A stretch of 64,000 bases of DNA from Aurelia coerulea (Eukaryota; Cnidaria; Scyphozoa; Semaeostomeae; Ulmaridae): positions 11,862,501 through 11,926,500 of the forward strand of contig CM076952.1 in NCBI GenBank assembly GCA_039566865.1, in the 5' to 3' direction. Under the pieces are notes generated by a model, which was not told where the DNA came from, ran no database searches, and saw nothing but the letters and a program-made list of their open reading frames with translations. Both the position numbers and the translations under genes were made by a program. Of this stretch, positions 1 to 11,225 are shown in pieces. Position 1 is the first letter of the stretch, and each line of letters opens with the position of its first letter.

Positions 1-1108
1 TACATGAAGTTTTCAATTATTATCATTATTATTATTATTATTAACTATTTCTTTTACGTTGGCAGAAAAGGAAAAAATATATATATAGCTAATAAGTTTA
101 TGATAGTTTATAATATAATTTGCTACTAACCTATAAAAAGCCTAAATCTTTAATGAATTCTTTGCACAATCTGCAGATGCAAGTATTTCCATTCCATGAT
201 TTTATTTGTCGCTTGAATTCAGAAAGTGTATTGGAATCTTAAATCTCCTTCGGCAATGAGGACCACAAAAGGTGACCTCTGTACTGAATATTCTCTATTC
301 CTTATGTTGTTGTCTTTATATTTGGCAACTGAAAATTATTTTCACTTCTCAAATTGTAGTGAATATTTCTTTCAGTGAAAATGTTTTTCATACATTTTGG
401 GTTTAGATTGTTTTTTGTTTTGAATATTTCAATTATTAGCAATTGCATATTGTGCTCATGAATTGTAACGTATTTTTTCTTCAACTTGTCTTGTTCTGAG
501 GCACTATCTTTGCATACCATTCGCAATGCTCTTTCGTGAATGCGATTTAATTTTGAATTAGTTGCCCTATCATTAAACATCCATACAAGTGGTCAATAAT
601 TGAATTGTGCCCTGATGAAAGAATTCATTAAAATTCCTGATTTGATAGGATCAATGTAATTAGACAAGCGAGCCAGCGCGTGAAGCTTATGGTTAGCCTT
701 TTTATACAAATCTTCAACATGTTTTTTGAAGCTTAATTTCTTATCGAAAGTCACACCTAACAGCTTTTCATAATCACTTTCCTTAATTCTTGAATTTCCA
801 ATTGTGACAGTTGTTTCCGTGCTTTTATCACCAAATATCATCACGTGGCATTTATCATTATTTAGCTTCAAAAAGTTGTCAGAAAACCATTTTACTGTCA
901 CAGAGCTGTCTTCTTCTAATTGTCTAGCAATAGTATCAAGATCCGGATGGCATGCAAAGATTGTGGTGTCATCAACATAGTTACATATCTTCGTGATTTG
1001 CAAAAAAGAAAATATCATTTATAAAGATATTAAATAGCAAAGGCCCCAGGACCGACCCTTGCGGTACTCCCACTTTAATTTCTTTCCAATCACTAAAAGA
1101 GCTGTTAA

Positions 1109-1970
1109 CCCTATTACTACCGGGCTTTTTCGACCATCGTTGAACCGGGGAGGGGGGGGCACAAAGTCCCCCCCCCCTCCGTAACTTCGTCAATATTGCA
1201 GATACGAGGATGAAACTTAGTACAATGGTGTATAGGAATAAAATTTACACAATAGGCTACTTTTTTAATTCTTCATTACATCCATGACGTCACTATGACG
1301 TCATAATTGAGGAAAATTGCACTTTTTATTTACTATTAGCAATATTGGCAATATTTAAGTTCTTAGTTGATAAGTTCTTTCATACTGCTACCAGAATGTA
1401 TCCCAAAGCATCACTGAATAAAGATTGACAATGTAATGTCAATTTAAGCTTATTATTTATATCATATATTCATCATTTATTTGCACCAGTTTGTCATTGT
1501 TTCATTTAAACTCCTAATTACTGATGAAAATACTTTAAAATGCCTTAAAATTGTTCATAACAGTTAATAGAACGAATTGTGACTTTTAAGGTTATCTAAT
1601 ACATTTGTTATCATTTATATGACGTCATACACTTTGATGACGTCATGAACGTTAAATTTGCTGACGCCATCAAAAATTGATAAAACTATACATCTTCTGA
1701 AAAACTCTCATTGAGAGCTATCGAATGGTGGTATTCTCGATGTTCTACGCCCATCCGTTTTTAAACTGGACTCGCTTCTTTAATTATCTGGCTGACCACG
1801 TGTTGAAAAGTGGTTGGTCACGTGATCAGTATCTACCATTTTGAAAAAAAATTACAAATTTTAATTAGTCCATGAATTTTAGGAAAAGTCGCAAAGTTTC
1901 AGCTCTTTATCTTTTGAACTGACGACACTACATCAAATAAACTTTGCCGCCCCCCCCGGTAGTAATAGGG
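1109..1970. mobile_element. piggyBac-type MITE with TTAA target duplication
   Basis: An 862-bp non-coding element inserted in the LINE RT. The 16-bp terminal inverted repeats are perfect: CCCTATTACTACCGGG at 1109-1124 and its reverse complement at 1955-1970. Both ends abut TTAA (1105-1108 and 1971-1974), the piggyBac target site, and the termini begin with CCC as in piggyBac ends. No transposase is encoded. The body carries C and G homopolymer runs near both ends and four perfect TGACGTCA palindromes (1285-1292, 1296-1303, 1620-1627, 1638-1645). Confidence 0.85.
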
Positions 1971-2111
1971 TTAATCTTTACTCTCTGTTGTCACTTTGAT
2001 AGATAGCTTCGTATGAGTTGAAGGGCGTCCATATTGAGCCATAGGCACTTAGTTTTGCTATTAAAGCTCATGGTTTACCCAATCAAAAGCCTTTGAAAGA
2101 TCCAGGAACAC

Positions 2112-2583
2112 TTTTTTTTTATATTCAAGATAAAAATTTACAATACAATGATACCTCCTACTATACTCTCTAATTACAACCATACAGCACTACAGAGACG
2201 ATACCAAGAGGAGCGAAGTGGCACGACTACCCCAAGGCCATAACATGAAACAAAAAACAAGGAAAATACCAGAACAGTGTGTAAAGGGATCAAAGAACAG
2301 AACGAACAGCATGCAAACATTTAACTAAGCTACAAGTCAGGACAGCCTGCAACCAAATAGTTTGAATTAAATGAAGAGCCTAAACTTTAGACCAAGACAT
2401 CATGGCTGGCAAGATGTCTTTCTTGGTTGCAAGCTACCCCAATCTACTAGCTAATTAAACTAAAAAGGGACATTAAACAGATGGAGGGTTGGGATACGGA
2501 GGGTATTCATAAGAAAATGGACAAGGCGGTTTTCATTAAGGCGTTCTGTTTCCAAAATAAACTTAATTTCCACGAACACTGTT
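2112..2583 (-). mobile_element. 5'-truncated retro-insert inside the LINE
   Basis: This insert separates the RT block upstream of 2583 from the LDLSKAFD block at 2100. The left edge is a T run (2112-2120), which is a poly(A) on the minus strand. The left flank TCCAGGAACACT (2101-2112) and the right flank TCCACGAACACT (about 2570-2580) look like a diverged target duplication. The right flank itself is tandemly doubled (2567-2581 and 2582-2596). No coding potential is recognised; it is probably the 3' end of a LINE or a SINE. Confidence 0.5.
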
Positions 2584-3409
2584 TCCACGAACACTGCCCT
2601 TGCAAGTCCCTTGTTATCAATGCTGTTCTTACAATACTGCAAAAAAGTTCAACAAAACATGCTGCGTGTTGTACCCTTCTAATAGTCGTGAAAAAAGCGT
2701 GCAGTAAATTCAGACAATTGTCTATGCATTAGTCGCTCGAATATTTTCGTGATTGTAGACAAATTGAGACAAATTGGTCTATAGTTCTTTTTGCTCATAT
2801 TATCATCTCTTTTGAAGAGCGAAGAAACATCAGTAATTTTTAGATCATCTGGGAAACGGCTTTCCTCAACAAGTTTGTTAAAAAGCTCCGTCAGAGGAAA
2901 ACAAAACAGATCTGCGTTAGACTCTAATATCCTTTCAGGGATTGCTTCCTGTGGTGAAGGCTTCTTGGAATCTAAATTTTCATCTGTTCATGCATTTCTT
3001 CGACTGTGATCTTCCTGAAGGAGAAATTAATGGTGCTTTTGAAGAGCGATTTTATCTTAAGGATACTGGAATGGAGTTTGACTGAAAACGCTTTATCGTT
3101 TTTAAGCAGGGATCTTCTTCGTGATTATTCAAAGGCTCTTGATCGTGTTCATTAACTATACACAAAGTTTCCGTTGTATTTACAAAGTAGTCATTTAAAA
3201 TTTCAGCAACTTTACTATCATCTGATTCAACGACACCATTCTCTGGAAGAGTGATACAAGAGCTACTTTGAATTAACAACAGCAAGAAATGATGAAATTA
3301 CCATGAAATAAATGATTTATAACAAGCTGACAATGTCAACCTTTCATTTTGACACCCCCTCCCTGTAACTACCACGCTGAAACGATGCCCCGCCAAGGTA
3401 AAAGGATGA

Positions 3410-3575
3410 CCGGCCTAGAAATTTTGTTTCCCCGCTATATTTGCATTTACCAATATTTCCCGCCTTGTTTCTGTTATTTCCCCGTTGAAATTTTTGTTTC
3501 CCCGTCAAAAATTATGCAAAATCCATACATAATTGACAACATTTTTCCTTTCCCCGTCCCCCATCCTGCTTGGGA
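3410..3575. repeat. Degenerate TTTCCCCG-type repeat, left half
   Basis: The motif TTTCCCCGYTGAAATTTTT recurs irregularly here (3427-3560) and again after the LINE at 4633-4700, so a LINE inserted inside one such repeat patch. No coding function is seen. Confidence 0.4.
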
Positions 3576-4373
3576 CCACTCCTATTTATAATCTACCTAA
3601 ATGACTTTGAAAAATGCTTATAATTCTCTAGGGCAAGTATGTATGCAGATGACACACATGTTAAATTAACATATAGTAACGTCGATGATCTAATTACAAA
3701 TGCCCACAAAGAATTAAGAAACATCTCGGAATGGATGCGGATAAACAAGTTAAGTGCAAACCCGAAAAAAACTGAATACATGATCATTGGCCATCCACGG
3801 AGGACAAATAAGGTTGAAATCTCAGAACTACTGAATCTTAACAATTCAGTAATTAAGCGTGTGGTGAAGACCAAATCACTGGGGGTTATTGTGGATGAAG
3901 GGCTAAACTGGGATGAACAATTCAACAAAGTGAAAGGGAAGGTTAGTGGCGGTCTTATGTCACTAAAAAAATTGAACAATCTTATTTCCCAATCCCAGCT
4001 AGACCATGCGTACCGTGCACTTGTCGAAAGCCATCTGCGATACGCCAATGTTATTTGGGGGAGTCTTCCTAAATCAAAATTGAATAGCCTCCAACGTCTG
4101 CAGGACAGAGCCCGTTCGATTATTGATAAGGCGAGACTAAAAGACAATTGGTCTCATAATTGGTTGACCGTTGAACAACTAATAAACTTTGATCGATCAG
4201 TTATGACATACAAAATAGTCAACAGGCAATGTCCCGAAAGCCTTTGGGGTAAATACCTTCATAGGACCCAGCAATCCAATTACAGAACAAGGAATTGCAG
4301 GAACCTACAAATCCCAAGAAATAATCTTGAATATGTCAAGAAAGGCTTTCACTATTCGGCTCTGAAAGCTTGA
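3572..4373 (+). pseudogene. LINE reverse transcriptase, C-terminal half
   Basis: The RT palm and thumb of an APE-type LINE. One in-frame stop (TAA) lies just before the catalytic MYADDTH at 3639-3660; from ATG 3639 the frame is open for 244 residues to 4373. Family blocks are NKLSANPKKTEYMIIGHPRR, KTKSLGVIVDEGLNWDEQF and ESHLRYANVIWGSLPKSKL, matched closely by the protein at 59290-60336. A TGA at 4371-4373 cuts the last part short (the copy at 59290 continues with IWND). Not functional. Confidence 0.85.
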
Positions 4374-4629
4374 AACGATATACCCAAAAATATCAGAGAG
4401 CTCCCTACACTTAGTAGATTCAAAAAACAATTGAGAAGCTATTATATGAGCTGAAAAAACCTAAAACATGACGCCCTGGAAGAGCAGCTGCTATATAGAT
4501 AGATTACAGTACATAATTTTGCTTTAACTGTATATAGATTATATTAATGTAATTAGGGTATTTATTTTCTTATTTAAGTATTGCGTTAGTAAGCTGAAGG
4601 CTTTTTGTGTGTAAATAATTTAAAATGAA
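3572..4629 (+). mobile_element. 5'-truncated LINE (L2/CR1-like), plus strand
   Basis: A LINE 3' half starting inside RT at the LGPLLFIIYLNDFEK block and ending with a 3' UTR and A-rich tail near 4625. The 3' UTR (4470-4625) shares blocks such as CCCTGGAAGAGCAGCTGCTA and GCTGAAGG...GTGTAAATAATTTAAAATGAAAAA with the fragment at 54175-54405 and, more loosely, with the copy at 59030-60490, so these three belong to one family. Possible short target duplication TCCCCGT on both sides. Confidence 0.8.
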
Positions 4630-4705
4630 AAAATCCCCGTTGAAAATGTATAGTTTCTAAATTTCCCCGCTGCATTTTTAATTTCCCACAGGATCGTTAC
4701 TGAGG

Positions 4706-5585
4706 GTGTATTTTGATGATGTTTAGGCGGTAAGTTCCTAATTTAGCGCCTTAACCGTAGCCTTGTTTATAGCCATAAAATGCCCTCGTTTTCGTGGTGT
4801 ATCACAATCGTCGACAATCATGACGGTAAATGCGTTGACACAGGAGTGCCGGATCACCGATACTCCGCTTTCCTAGCCGCATCAAAAAGGATACGCCTAA
4901 CCGTATCAAAATTGTGACGGATCCACTTGGAGTTGCTCAAGTCGTCTTGCAAGAAAGGATGAGATTTTTTCTTTCTTATGACACGGCTTTGGCAAGTCCA
5001 GGATCCATTCGGAATCGTAACAGTTTTTTAACGGATCAAAACGTTCCCTTGCTGTGTAAACGGGGTCTCAAGTTCAAGTTCCTGTTTTTTTTTATTGTTC
5101 ACTCCATTCATTTCAAATCCTCCATAGAGGTAATATGGTTAAAAGCCTTCGAAGGGTGAAACAGGATTACCGGGAAGGATTTCCCTTTCTTTTTATAAAA
5201 GAAGTACCTCTTCAGCTACCCATCCGCATGTTTTTAATTTATGAGTTACTGGTATTATGACTGTCTGTCAAGGTAGTTTATGATGGAGTGAAATTTTCCA
5301 GCAATTATGTTTGATACTTTGCCATTTATTTTTCATTTTTTATCTTTTCATCAAGCGTTGTATTTTAGAACAGTCTTCTTTCGGAGCGTTTGAGAAGACG
5401 AACAATCTTATTCTTGCTTCTTTGTCAATTTTTATACTAATGCTATTGGATACTATCTCCTTTGTCAACAGCTTTCCAGATTATTTTGCTTTTATCTTCT
5501 AAAATCATCAGAAATCATTCAACAATTTCTTTCACTATTTTCACTAATGATTATTACGTGATAATTGATCCTTTGATTCTTCCAG
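4706..5585. other. Intronic sequence with no recognised feature
   Basis: Between the repeat patch and the first WDR11 exon I see no exon, no RNA gene and no element ends. A pyrimidine tract and AG at 5584-5585 form the acceptor of the next exon. Confidence 0.5.
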
Positions 5586-5810
5586 GACATGGATTCAACA
5601 AGTAAACAGCGATCATCCTTCAGAGATGTTCTTTACTCTGATGGTACTCAAGGCATCTTACGTACTGATTCCCATCCAAGAGTGCAACTACTTGATATTC
5701 ACGATAAAGTTCCAAGCGATTATGAAAGTAACTCTTCCGACAAATGTTCATGCTATCAAACTGTACTGGATTCAGGATTCGACCTACTCTGTGACAATGA
5801 CTTTTATCAA
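5586..5810 (+). CDS. WDR11: WDR11 orthologue, exon (1st visible)
   Basis: WDR11 is a WD-repeat scaffold that acts at the trans-Golgi network in capture of endosome-derived vesicles and is linked to Hedgehog signalling. This 225-bp exon encodes 75 residues downstream of the propeller region. Its end, GFDLLCDNDFYQ, matches the conserved WDR11 block before the next exon; the front half is polar and low in conservation. The acceptor is TTCTTCCAG ending at 5585 and the donor is CAA/GTAAGG with GT at 5811-5812. Both boundaries are phase 0. The exons encoding the WD repeats must lie left of the window. Identity rests on the joined reading of five exons, not on this exon alone. Confidence 0.85.
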
Positions 5811-6149
5811 GTAAGGAACCTTGTCTAACTGCCTGTTTTATACTTCAAAGACGATAAAAATAGCCAGAAATATTCAGCAATGATTCAGTTAATTAGCGCA
5901 ATTATATTCGGACAGTTTTCTGTCAAAAGTTTCCTTGTTTTACCAATTTTACATTGGTGACAGAAAGAAGGGTACGTATTATAGACGTTCAATAGATTTT
6001 AATGAAGTTGAATAAATAGACCTTTGCAATCTAGTTAATCTTTGAAACTAGTTTGGGTAGCAAAAACTTTGGCTAATTTTATTTGAGAGAATAAAGAATT
6101 TCATAAATTAATATTCATAAATGGCTCAAGCCCGGTTTATACTGTATCA
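5811..6149. other. Intron sequence before the PLE pair, nothing recognised
   Basis: AT-rich intron with no ORF or element end that I can support. A TTTATAC word near 6136 is echoed at about 12049 beyond the right PLE and might be a short target duplication. Confidence 0.4.
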
Positions 6150-6548
6150 GTACAGAGCAACAATTGCGACGATAATCATGTTCATTGTCGATATTTCATT
6201 CCAAGACAAATCCAAGCCAAATCCAAGTTAATAATTATGACAAATCCATGTGTGACAAATCCGAGCAGTTAATTAAAACACTAGGCCATGTTAAATTGTT
6301 ATTGACGTTTAGAAGCATTAATTTCATTTCATTTTCATTTTTACTCCTTTTAAGGAGAGTTGCCTTCAACAAGTTGATTTTCAAGGGGCCATCAAGGGGC
6401 CAGTAAAGCTGTGCTTCATCATCAGAATACCAAGTTTCAAAAGCACGAGGCTAAATGTATATCCATAAAGACAATGAACTACCAAAAATGCGTTTTTTAC
6501 AAATCCTACGTGAAAAATTAATAATGAGGTAAGCCCAGAGGACAATAC

Positions 6549-8769
6549 CTAAAACAGAGCTAAGGGAATAGAAGATTGCTGAGTGTTAAGTGACGGACGA
6601 TCACGCAAAATCAATAAACTTTCATGAATGAGCAAATCAAAATCATTGTTAGCTCTGTCCAAAACTGAGAAATCTTCAAACGACGCGGCGTGACCTGATT
6701 GGTTAATGTGGTCACAGATGGCTGAGGGACTTACTTTTATTTTCTGACCTGCCTTATTTATTCCAAAGTGCTCCCTGCAGCATGTAATCAGGTTACGGGT
6801 GGTTTTTTCCAAACTACAAGGCATGGCAGCCAGGACACTCAAATTCATAAACAACAGAGGAGCGAATGAGAGTTAGAAAACGGTCTTTAAATGGAAAAAA
6901 CTGGATGCGTTTTGGAGATCGAAAGATAACCTTAAGTTGAATACCCGGATAATATTGCTTTATTAATCTACAATCTCTGTCTACAATTGCTTTATTAATC
7001 TACAATCTCTAGTTTTCATCTGTAAACTGGACCTGCCAAGATATGGTATGCAAAACATTAGGGCCGTTTTGGCTTCTGCTAGGGCAGGGGCTCTTGGTGC
7101 AAACCTTTTATCCAGGAAGGATTTGATAATACGATCTGTCAGCACCTTTGGAAAACTATTTTTAGATAAGATCCCCTTTTTTCGAACAATTTCTTCTTGA
7201 AAGTTCTTATATGATGAGTAAGTATGAAAGGCTCGATAAATCAAAACGCTAATCAAATTATTCTTGTATTTATCGGGAGGAAGGCTGGCAAAATCCGTAT
7301 AAAGGCCAGTAAATGTCTTTTTCCTGTATAGACTAATGGTAAAGTTATTCCCTTCACTGGTAACGAGAACATCCAAAAAGGGCAAAGTGTTTTCCGACTC
7401 AATTTCTGTGGTGAAATTGATGTTAGGGTCCTGACAATTAATATAATCTAGGAACATAGCAATATGGTCCCTGTCCCTAAATACCGGGTGAGTAAAAAAA
7501 AGTGGGGTGTTTGGCGGACTGTGACGTCGCTTGTAGCCACCCGATCGTCGTGAAATAAATGTGTCCGTGCAGCAAAGGTCTAACTTAGATTATAAGCCTT
7601 ACCCCATTAAAATCGGTCACTTGGTGCATTAGTTAAAACATATTTTCTTCGTAAGGCCTTGTATGGGAGTCTTGCAAACTGATGGAATCTTTAGCCAGCA
7701 AGGCCATTCAGCATTTTAGCCTTGCCAAAGTTACAGATACACGTGGTATTATCAGAGGAGAATGAAATAGTTAGGAAATAGTGTTTTCTCTCCTGATAAT
7801 ACCACATGTATCTCTAACTTTGGTAAGGCTAAAATGCTGAAGGGCCTTGGCTAAAGATTCCATCAGTTTGCAAGACTCCCATACAAGGCCTTACAAAGAA
7901 AATACGTTTTAACTAATGCACCAAGTGACCGATTTTAATGAGGTTAGGCTTATAATCTAAGTTAGACCTTTGCTGCATGGACAAATTTATTTCACGACGA
8001 TCGGGTGGCTACAAGCAACGTCACAGTCCGCCAAACACCCCACGTTTTTTTTGACTCACCCGGTAGACAATTAGTATCATCTACATATCTACGATACAGT
8101 ACAGGTTTAAACTCAGAAGGGCAATTCCCTAAATAGCGTTTTTCAAGGTGGCTCATAAATATATTAGCAAGAGACGGTCCCAAAGGAGAAACCATTGCTA
8201 CACCATCAATTTGATCAAAAAGTCGCCCATTAAAAACAAACTGATTTTCTTTGACAGCAAAGCCCAACAATTTACGAAACTAAGTGCGGTCCAACGAACA
8301 ATCTCTATATATTGCAATTTATCATTTCCATCAAATATTAAGTCAGTGCATAAATATATAGTTTCTTCTAATGGGATGTTCGTAAACAAATTGGAGACAT
8401 CAAAACTGGCCATAACCGATTCCTCATCCGCACTAAATGCGTACCGGGTAAGGCTGTAAAATGGCAACAAAAAACTTTGCAAATTTGTTGTTGTAAGTCC
8501 CTATCACGGACAAAATAGGCCTTGCTGGACAATTTGTCTTATGTACTTTGGGTAGCCCATAGAGAACTCTTGGGGTAGTACCAGAGGAAAAACTTCCTTA
8601 TAAACTTCATCTGAAATAGAGTTCTGCTTAAGTAATTTGTCCCTAAGAAAGCGGATAAGTTTGTTTTAAGTTTGTTTTCACGTTTCATATCAAGTTTCTT
8701 AAATTTAGAGGCATCTGAGAGGAGAGATTCAACCTTATTGATATAATCTACCCGGTTGAGAATAACCAC
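6549..8769 (-). pseudogene. PLE reverse transcriptase / GIY-YIG pseudogene (minus copy)
   Basis: Reading 8769 down to 6549: DYINKVESLLSDASKFKKL, the RT block ASFDVSNLFTNIPLEETI (8482-8350), FDQIDGVAMVSPLGPSLANI and YRRYVDDTNCL (to about 8075), the MITE, then SENTLPFLDVLV and the C terminus (7457-6981), and a GIY-YIG-type tail with DHINQSGHAASFEDFSVL (6854-6549). Stops and frameshifts separate these pieces. The catalytic YVDD is readable but the gene is dead. The family uses GIY-YIG to nick target DNA and RT to copy RNA onto the chromosome. Confidence 0.85.
7484..8063. mobile_element. Foldback MITE with TA target duplication
   Basis: 580 bp, nearly a perfect palindrome: the left arm from CCGGGTGAGTAAAAAAAA is repeated inverted to the right end at 8063, with a short asymmetrical centre near 7765-7790. 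It is flanked by TA (7482-7483 and 8064-8065). The undisrupted site is visible in the plus PLE copy, where CCCTAAATAGACAATA reads straight through in inverse sense. TA target and CCGGGTG ends suggest a Tc1/mariner-group mobilising transposase. Non-coding. Confidence 0.85.
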
Positions 8770-8861
8770 TCCATTTCCCTTGTCTGGTCTCAGAATAGCA
8801 GGGTTCTTATTTCCAGATAATTTCTCGAGAGCAGATATTTCTGCTAAGATAAAAGATAAAC

Positions 8862-9056
8862 CAAGACAATACAGTTCCTATAATACCATAGTGATCAAGT
8901 GTTTTAAGAAGGATTTGATGATTAACAGTGTCAAAATCCTTTTGCAAATCAAGGAAAATGCCACAACCAAACTTTTTACTGTCGAAATTGTTTTTAACTG
9001 ATTCTGTTAAAGAAGAGAAGGCATCTGAAGAGGACCCAAGACAAATAAAGACATCA
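8862..9056 (-). pseudogene. LINE RT fragment between the two PLE copies
   Basis: A short minus-strand fragment with FGCGIFLDLQKDFDTVNHQI and LLKTLDHYGIIGTVLSWF, the RT block around the first catalytic aspartate of CR1-like LINEs. It is trapped between the head-to-head PLE copies and has no 5' or 3' end of its own. It could be pre-existing target sequence or filler captured at the PLE junction. Confidence 0.7.
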
Positions 9057-9069
9057 CAAGAACACTTGC

Positions 9070-11225
9070 GTTTGATTCTAACCACCTTATTTCCTCTGTC
9101 GCAACGTTCAATACTAAGTCTCTCAAAAGAGTTGAAATTATGCAGAATCGTAAGCTTGAAAATTTAAAGCGTGAATATTTAGCATCCGGTATTGTCCCCG
9201 ATAAGGTTATTTTTGATTACTCGACTTACATTCTCATTGATGTCGAGAAGAAAGTGCTCTCGAGGGGTCTCAAGTTTAGTGTACGTCCTGATCAACTGGA
9301 CTATTGTGATTTTCTTACACCTTTTGAAAAATTGGCGAGCAGTTTGAAAAATCGTCTTATTGCAAAAGAACGGATTAATTTTGATTACGTCAAGACGCAA
9401 CTAAAATGTATCAACCTGGCTGCCTATTATGGATATGATTCTGCACAGTTTCCTCTCAATATTAGCAAAGCAGAAATATCTGCTCTCAAGAAATTATTTG
9501 GAAATAAGAACCTTGTTATTCTGAGACCAGACAAGGGAAATGGGGTGGTTATTCTCAACCGGGTAGATTATATTGATAAGGTTGAATCCCTCCTCTCAGA
9601 TGCCTCAAAATTTAAGAAACTTGATATTGAAATGCTAGATCTTTGCCTGAAACGTGAAAACAAACTTAAAACAAACTTATCCGCTTTCTTAGGGACAAAT
9701 TACTTAAGCAGAACTCTGTTTCAGACGAAGTTTATAAGGAATCTTTTCCTCTGGTAGTATCCCAGGAGTTCTCTATGGGCTACACGTTTTTTTTTTATAA
9801 GAAACTGGTTTATAAGAAACTAGTACTACGATGACCAAAAATTTAAGAAACTCTAGTACTACGCTCAAGAACAGTTAAGAAACTCTAAAACTTTATTTCT
9901 GTATGTCTCTCTTATTCTATGTCTCTCTAACAAAGGTACATTCGTCTTTTCTTGACTTTTAACTGCAAAATTGGTAAATTTTTGCCTTGATGTGCATGGC
10001 TTCCTTTTGATGACAATGTCAATGCAAAATGGAAGCCCTTTCTCGAGAAGAAGGCTCAACTTCGAACAATACCGCAATTTCAGGCCCAAAAAAATAAGAA
10101 ACTAATTAAGAAACTTTTAGTACTAAAACACCGAAATTTTCATGCGAAATTAAGAAACTTTTAGTACTAAGTGCTGATCCAAGTTTCTTATAAAAAAAAC
10201 ATGTACCCAAAGTACATAAGACAAATTTTCCAGCATGGCCTATTTTGTCCGCGATAGGGACTTACAACCACAAACTTGCAAAGTTTTTTGTTGCCATTTT
10301 ACAGCCTTACACGGTAAATGACTTTGTTATTAAGAAATTACCGCATTTAGTGCGGATGAGGAATCGGTTATGGCCAGTTTTGATGTCTCCAGTTTGTTTA
10401 CGAAGAAACTGTAAATTCATGCACTGACTTAATATTTGATGGAAATGATAAATTGCAATATATAGGGATTGTTCGTTGGACCGCACTCAGTTTCGTAAAT
10501 TGTTGGGCTTTGCTGTCAAAGAAAATCAGTTTGTTTTTAATGGGCGACTTTTTGATCAAATTGATGGTGTAGCAATGGTTTCTCCTTTGGGACCATCTCT
10601 TGCTAATATATTTATGAGTCACCTTGAAAAACGCTATTTAGTTAATTGCCCCGCCGAGTTTAAACCTGTACTGTATCATAGATATTTAGATGATACTTAT
10701 TGTCTATTTAGGGACATGGATCATATTGCTATGTTCCTAGATTATATTAATTGTCAGCACCCTAACATCAATTTCACCACTGAAATTAAGTCGGAAAACT
10801 CTTTACCCTTTTTGGATGTTTTCGTTACCCGTGAGGGGACTAACTTTACCATTAGTTTATACTGGAAAAAGACATTTACTGGCCTTTATACGGATTTTGC
10901 CAGCCTTCCTCCCGATAAATACAAGAATAATTTGATTAGCGTTTTGATTTATCGAGCCTCTCATATTTGCTCATCATATAAGAACTTTCACGATGAAATT
11001 GGTCGAATAACGGAGATCTTATCTAGAAATAGTTTTCCAAAGGTGCTGACAGAGCGTATTATCAAATCCTTCCTGGATAAAAGGTTTGCACCCAGAGCCT
11101 CTGCCCTAGCAGAAGCCAAAACGGCCCTACTGTTTTGCATACCATATCTTGGCCGGTCCAGTTTACAGATGAAAACTAGAATTTGTAGATTGATTAAGCA
11201 ATGTTATCTGGGTATTCAAACTTAA
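9070..11225 (+). pseudogene. PLE reverse transcriptase pseudogene (plus copy)
   Basis: The N-terminal part is open from about 9070 to 9757 (MQNRKLENLKREYLASG, then FPLNISKAEISALKKLFG and LRPDKGNGVVILNRVDYI). After the MITE, several stops and indels disrupt the first RT palm block (10205-10475), then 10476-11225 is open: FDQIDGVAMVSPLGPSLANI, the catalytic YHRYLDDTYCLF, SENSLPFLDVFVTREG and FASLPPDKYKNNLISVLIYR. The first catalytic block lost its frame. Remnants of the GIY-YIG C terminus (INQSGHAASFEDFSVL) follow at about 11450-11610. Confidence 0.85.
9783..10203. mobile_element. TA-flanked MITE inside the plus PLE
   Basis: 421 bp with terminal inverted repeats of about 22 bp (CACGTTTTTTTTTTATAAGA on the left, reverse complement of CATGTTTTTTTTATAAGAAA on the right) between TA duplications (9781-9782, 10204-10205). 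The empty site is preserved in the minus PLE copy (GGGTAGCCCATAG read inverted). Inside, TAAGAAACT and TAGTACTA words recur. Non-coding; probably moved by a Tc1/mariner-type transposase. Confidence 0.75.

Larger units (their letters stand above)
131..3285 (-). pseudogene. LINE reverse transcriptase pseudogene
   Basis: RT of an APE-type LINE, broken by stops, indels and two insertions. Visible on the minus strand: a linker (3285-3052), the block SKKNYRPICLNLSTITKIFERL near 2770, the motif LDLSKAFDWVNHEL near 2100, [20 protein letters not shown] (1010-1070), the catalytic YVDDTTIFA (about 975), then KLLGVTFDKKLSF and a C-terminal WNGNTCICRLC block with the stop TAG at 131-133. At least three in-frame stops are seen (for example just after the AFD block). 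It cannot make an active protein. Family role: target-primed reverse transcription in the nucleus. Confidence 0.85.
19..3290 (-). mobile_element. CR1-like LINE, 5'-truncated, broken by two later insertions
   Basis: A minus-strand non-LTR retrotransposon copy. Its 3' end is an (AAT)n-type tail at about 18-44 and its coding part runs from 3285 down to a stop at 131-133. Order on the minus strand is linker, RT fingers, RT palm, C-terminal region. A piggyBac-type MITE (1109-1970) and a retro-insert (about 2112-2583) interrupt it; removing them restores colinearity of RT motifs. The 5' part with the endonuclease is absent, as is usual for incomplete target-primed reverse transcription. Clade assignment (CR1-like) is from the RT and the Cys-rich C terminus and is inference. 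Confidence 0.85.
6150..8860 (-). mobile_element. Penelope-like element, minus copy of an inverted pair
   Basis: A 5'-truncated PLE on the minus strand. Its sequence from about 6156 to 8850 is the reverse complement of the plus copy at 9460-12004, apart from private insertions and small indels. Its 3' region (6156-6540) contains repeated GACAAATCC words. A 580-bp foldback MITE (7484-8063) interrupts it. PLEs are endonuclease-carrying retroelements that often integrate as inverted or tandem partial copies. Confidence 0.85.

Noticed and set aside
4914..5159. 81-codon plus ORF upstream of the first exon
   Set aside because: No similarity to the WDR11 part expected there and no convincing acceptor and donor pair.
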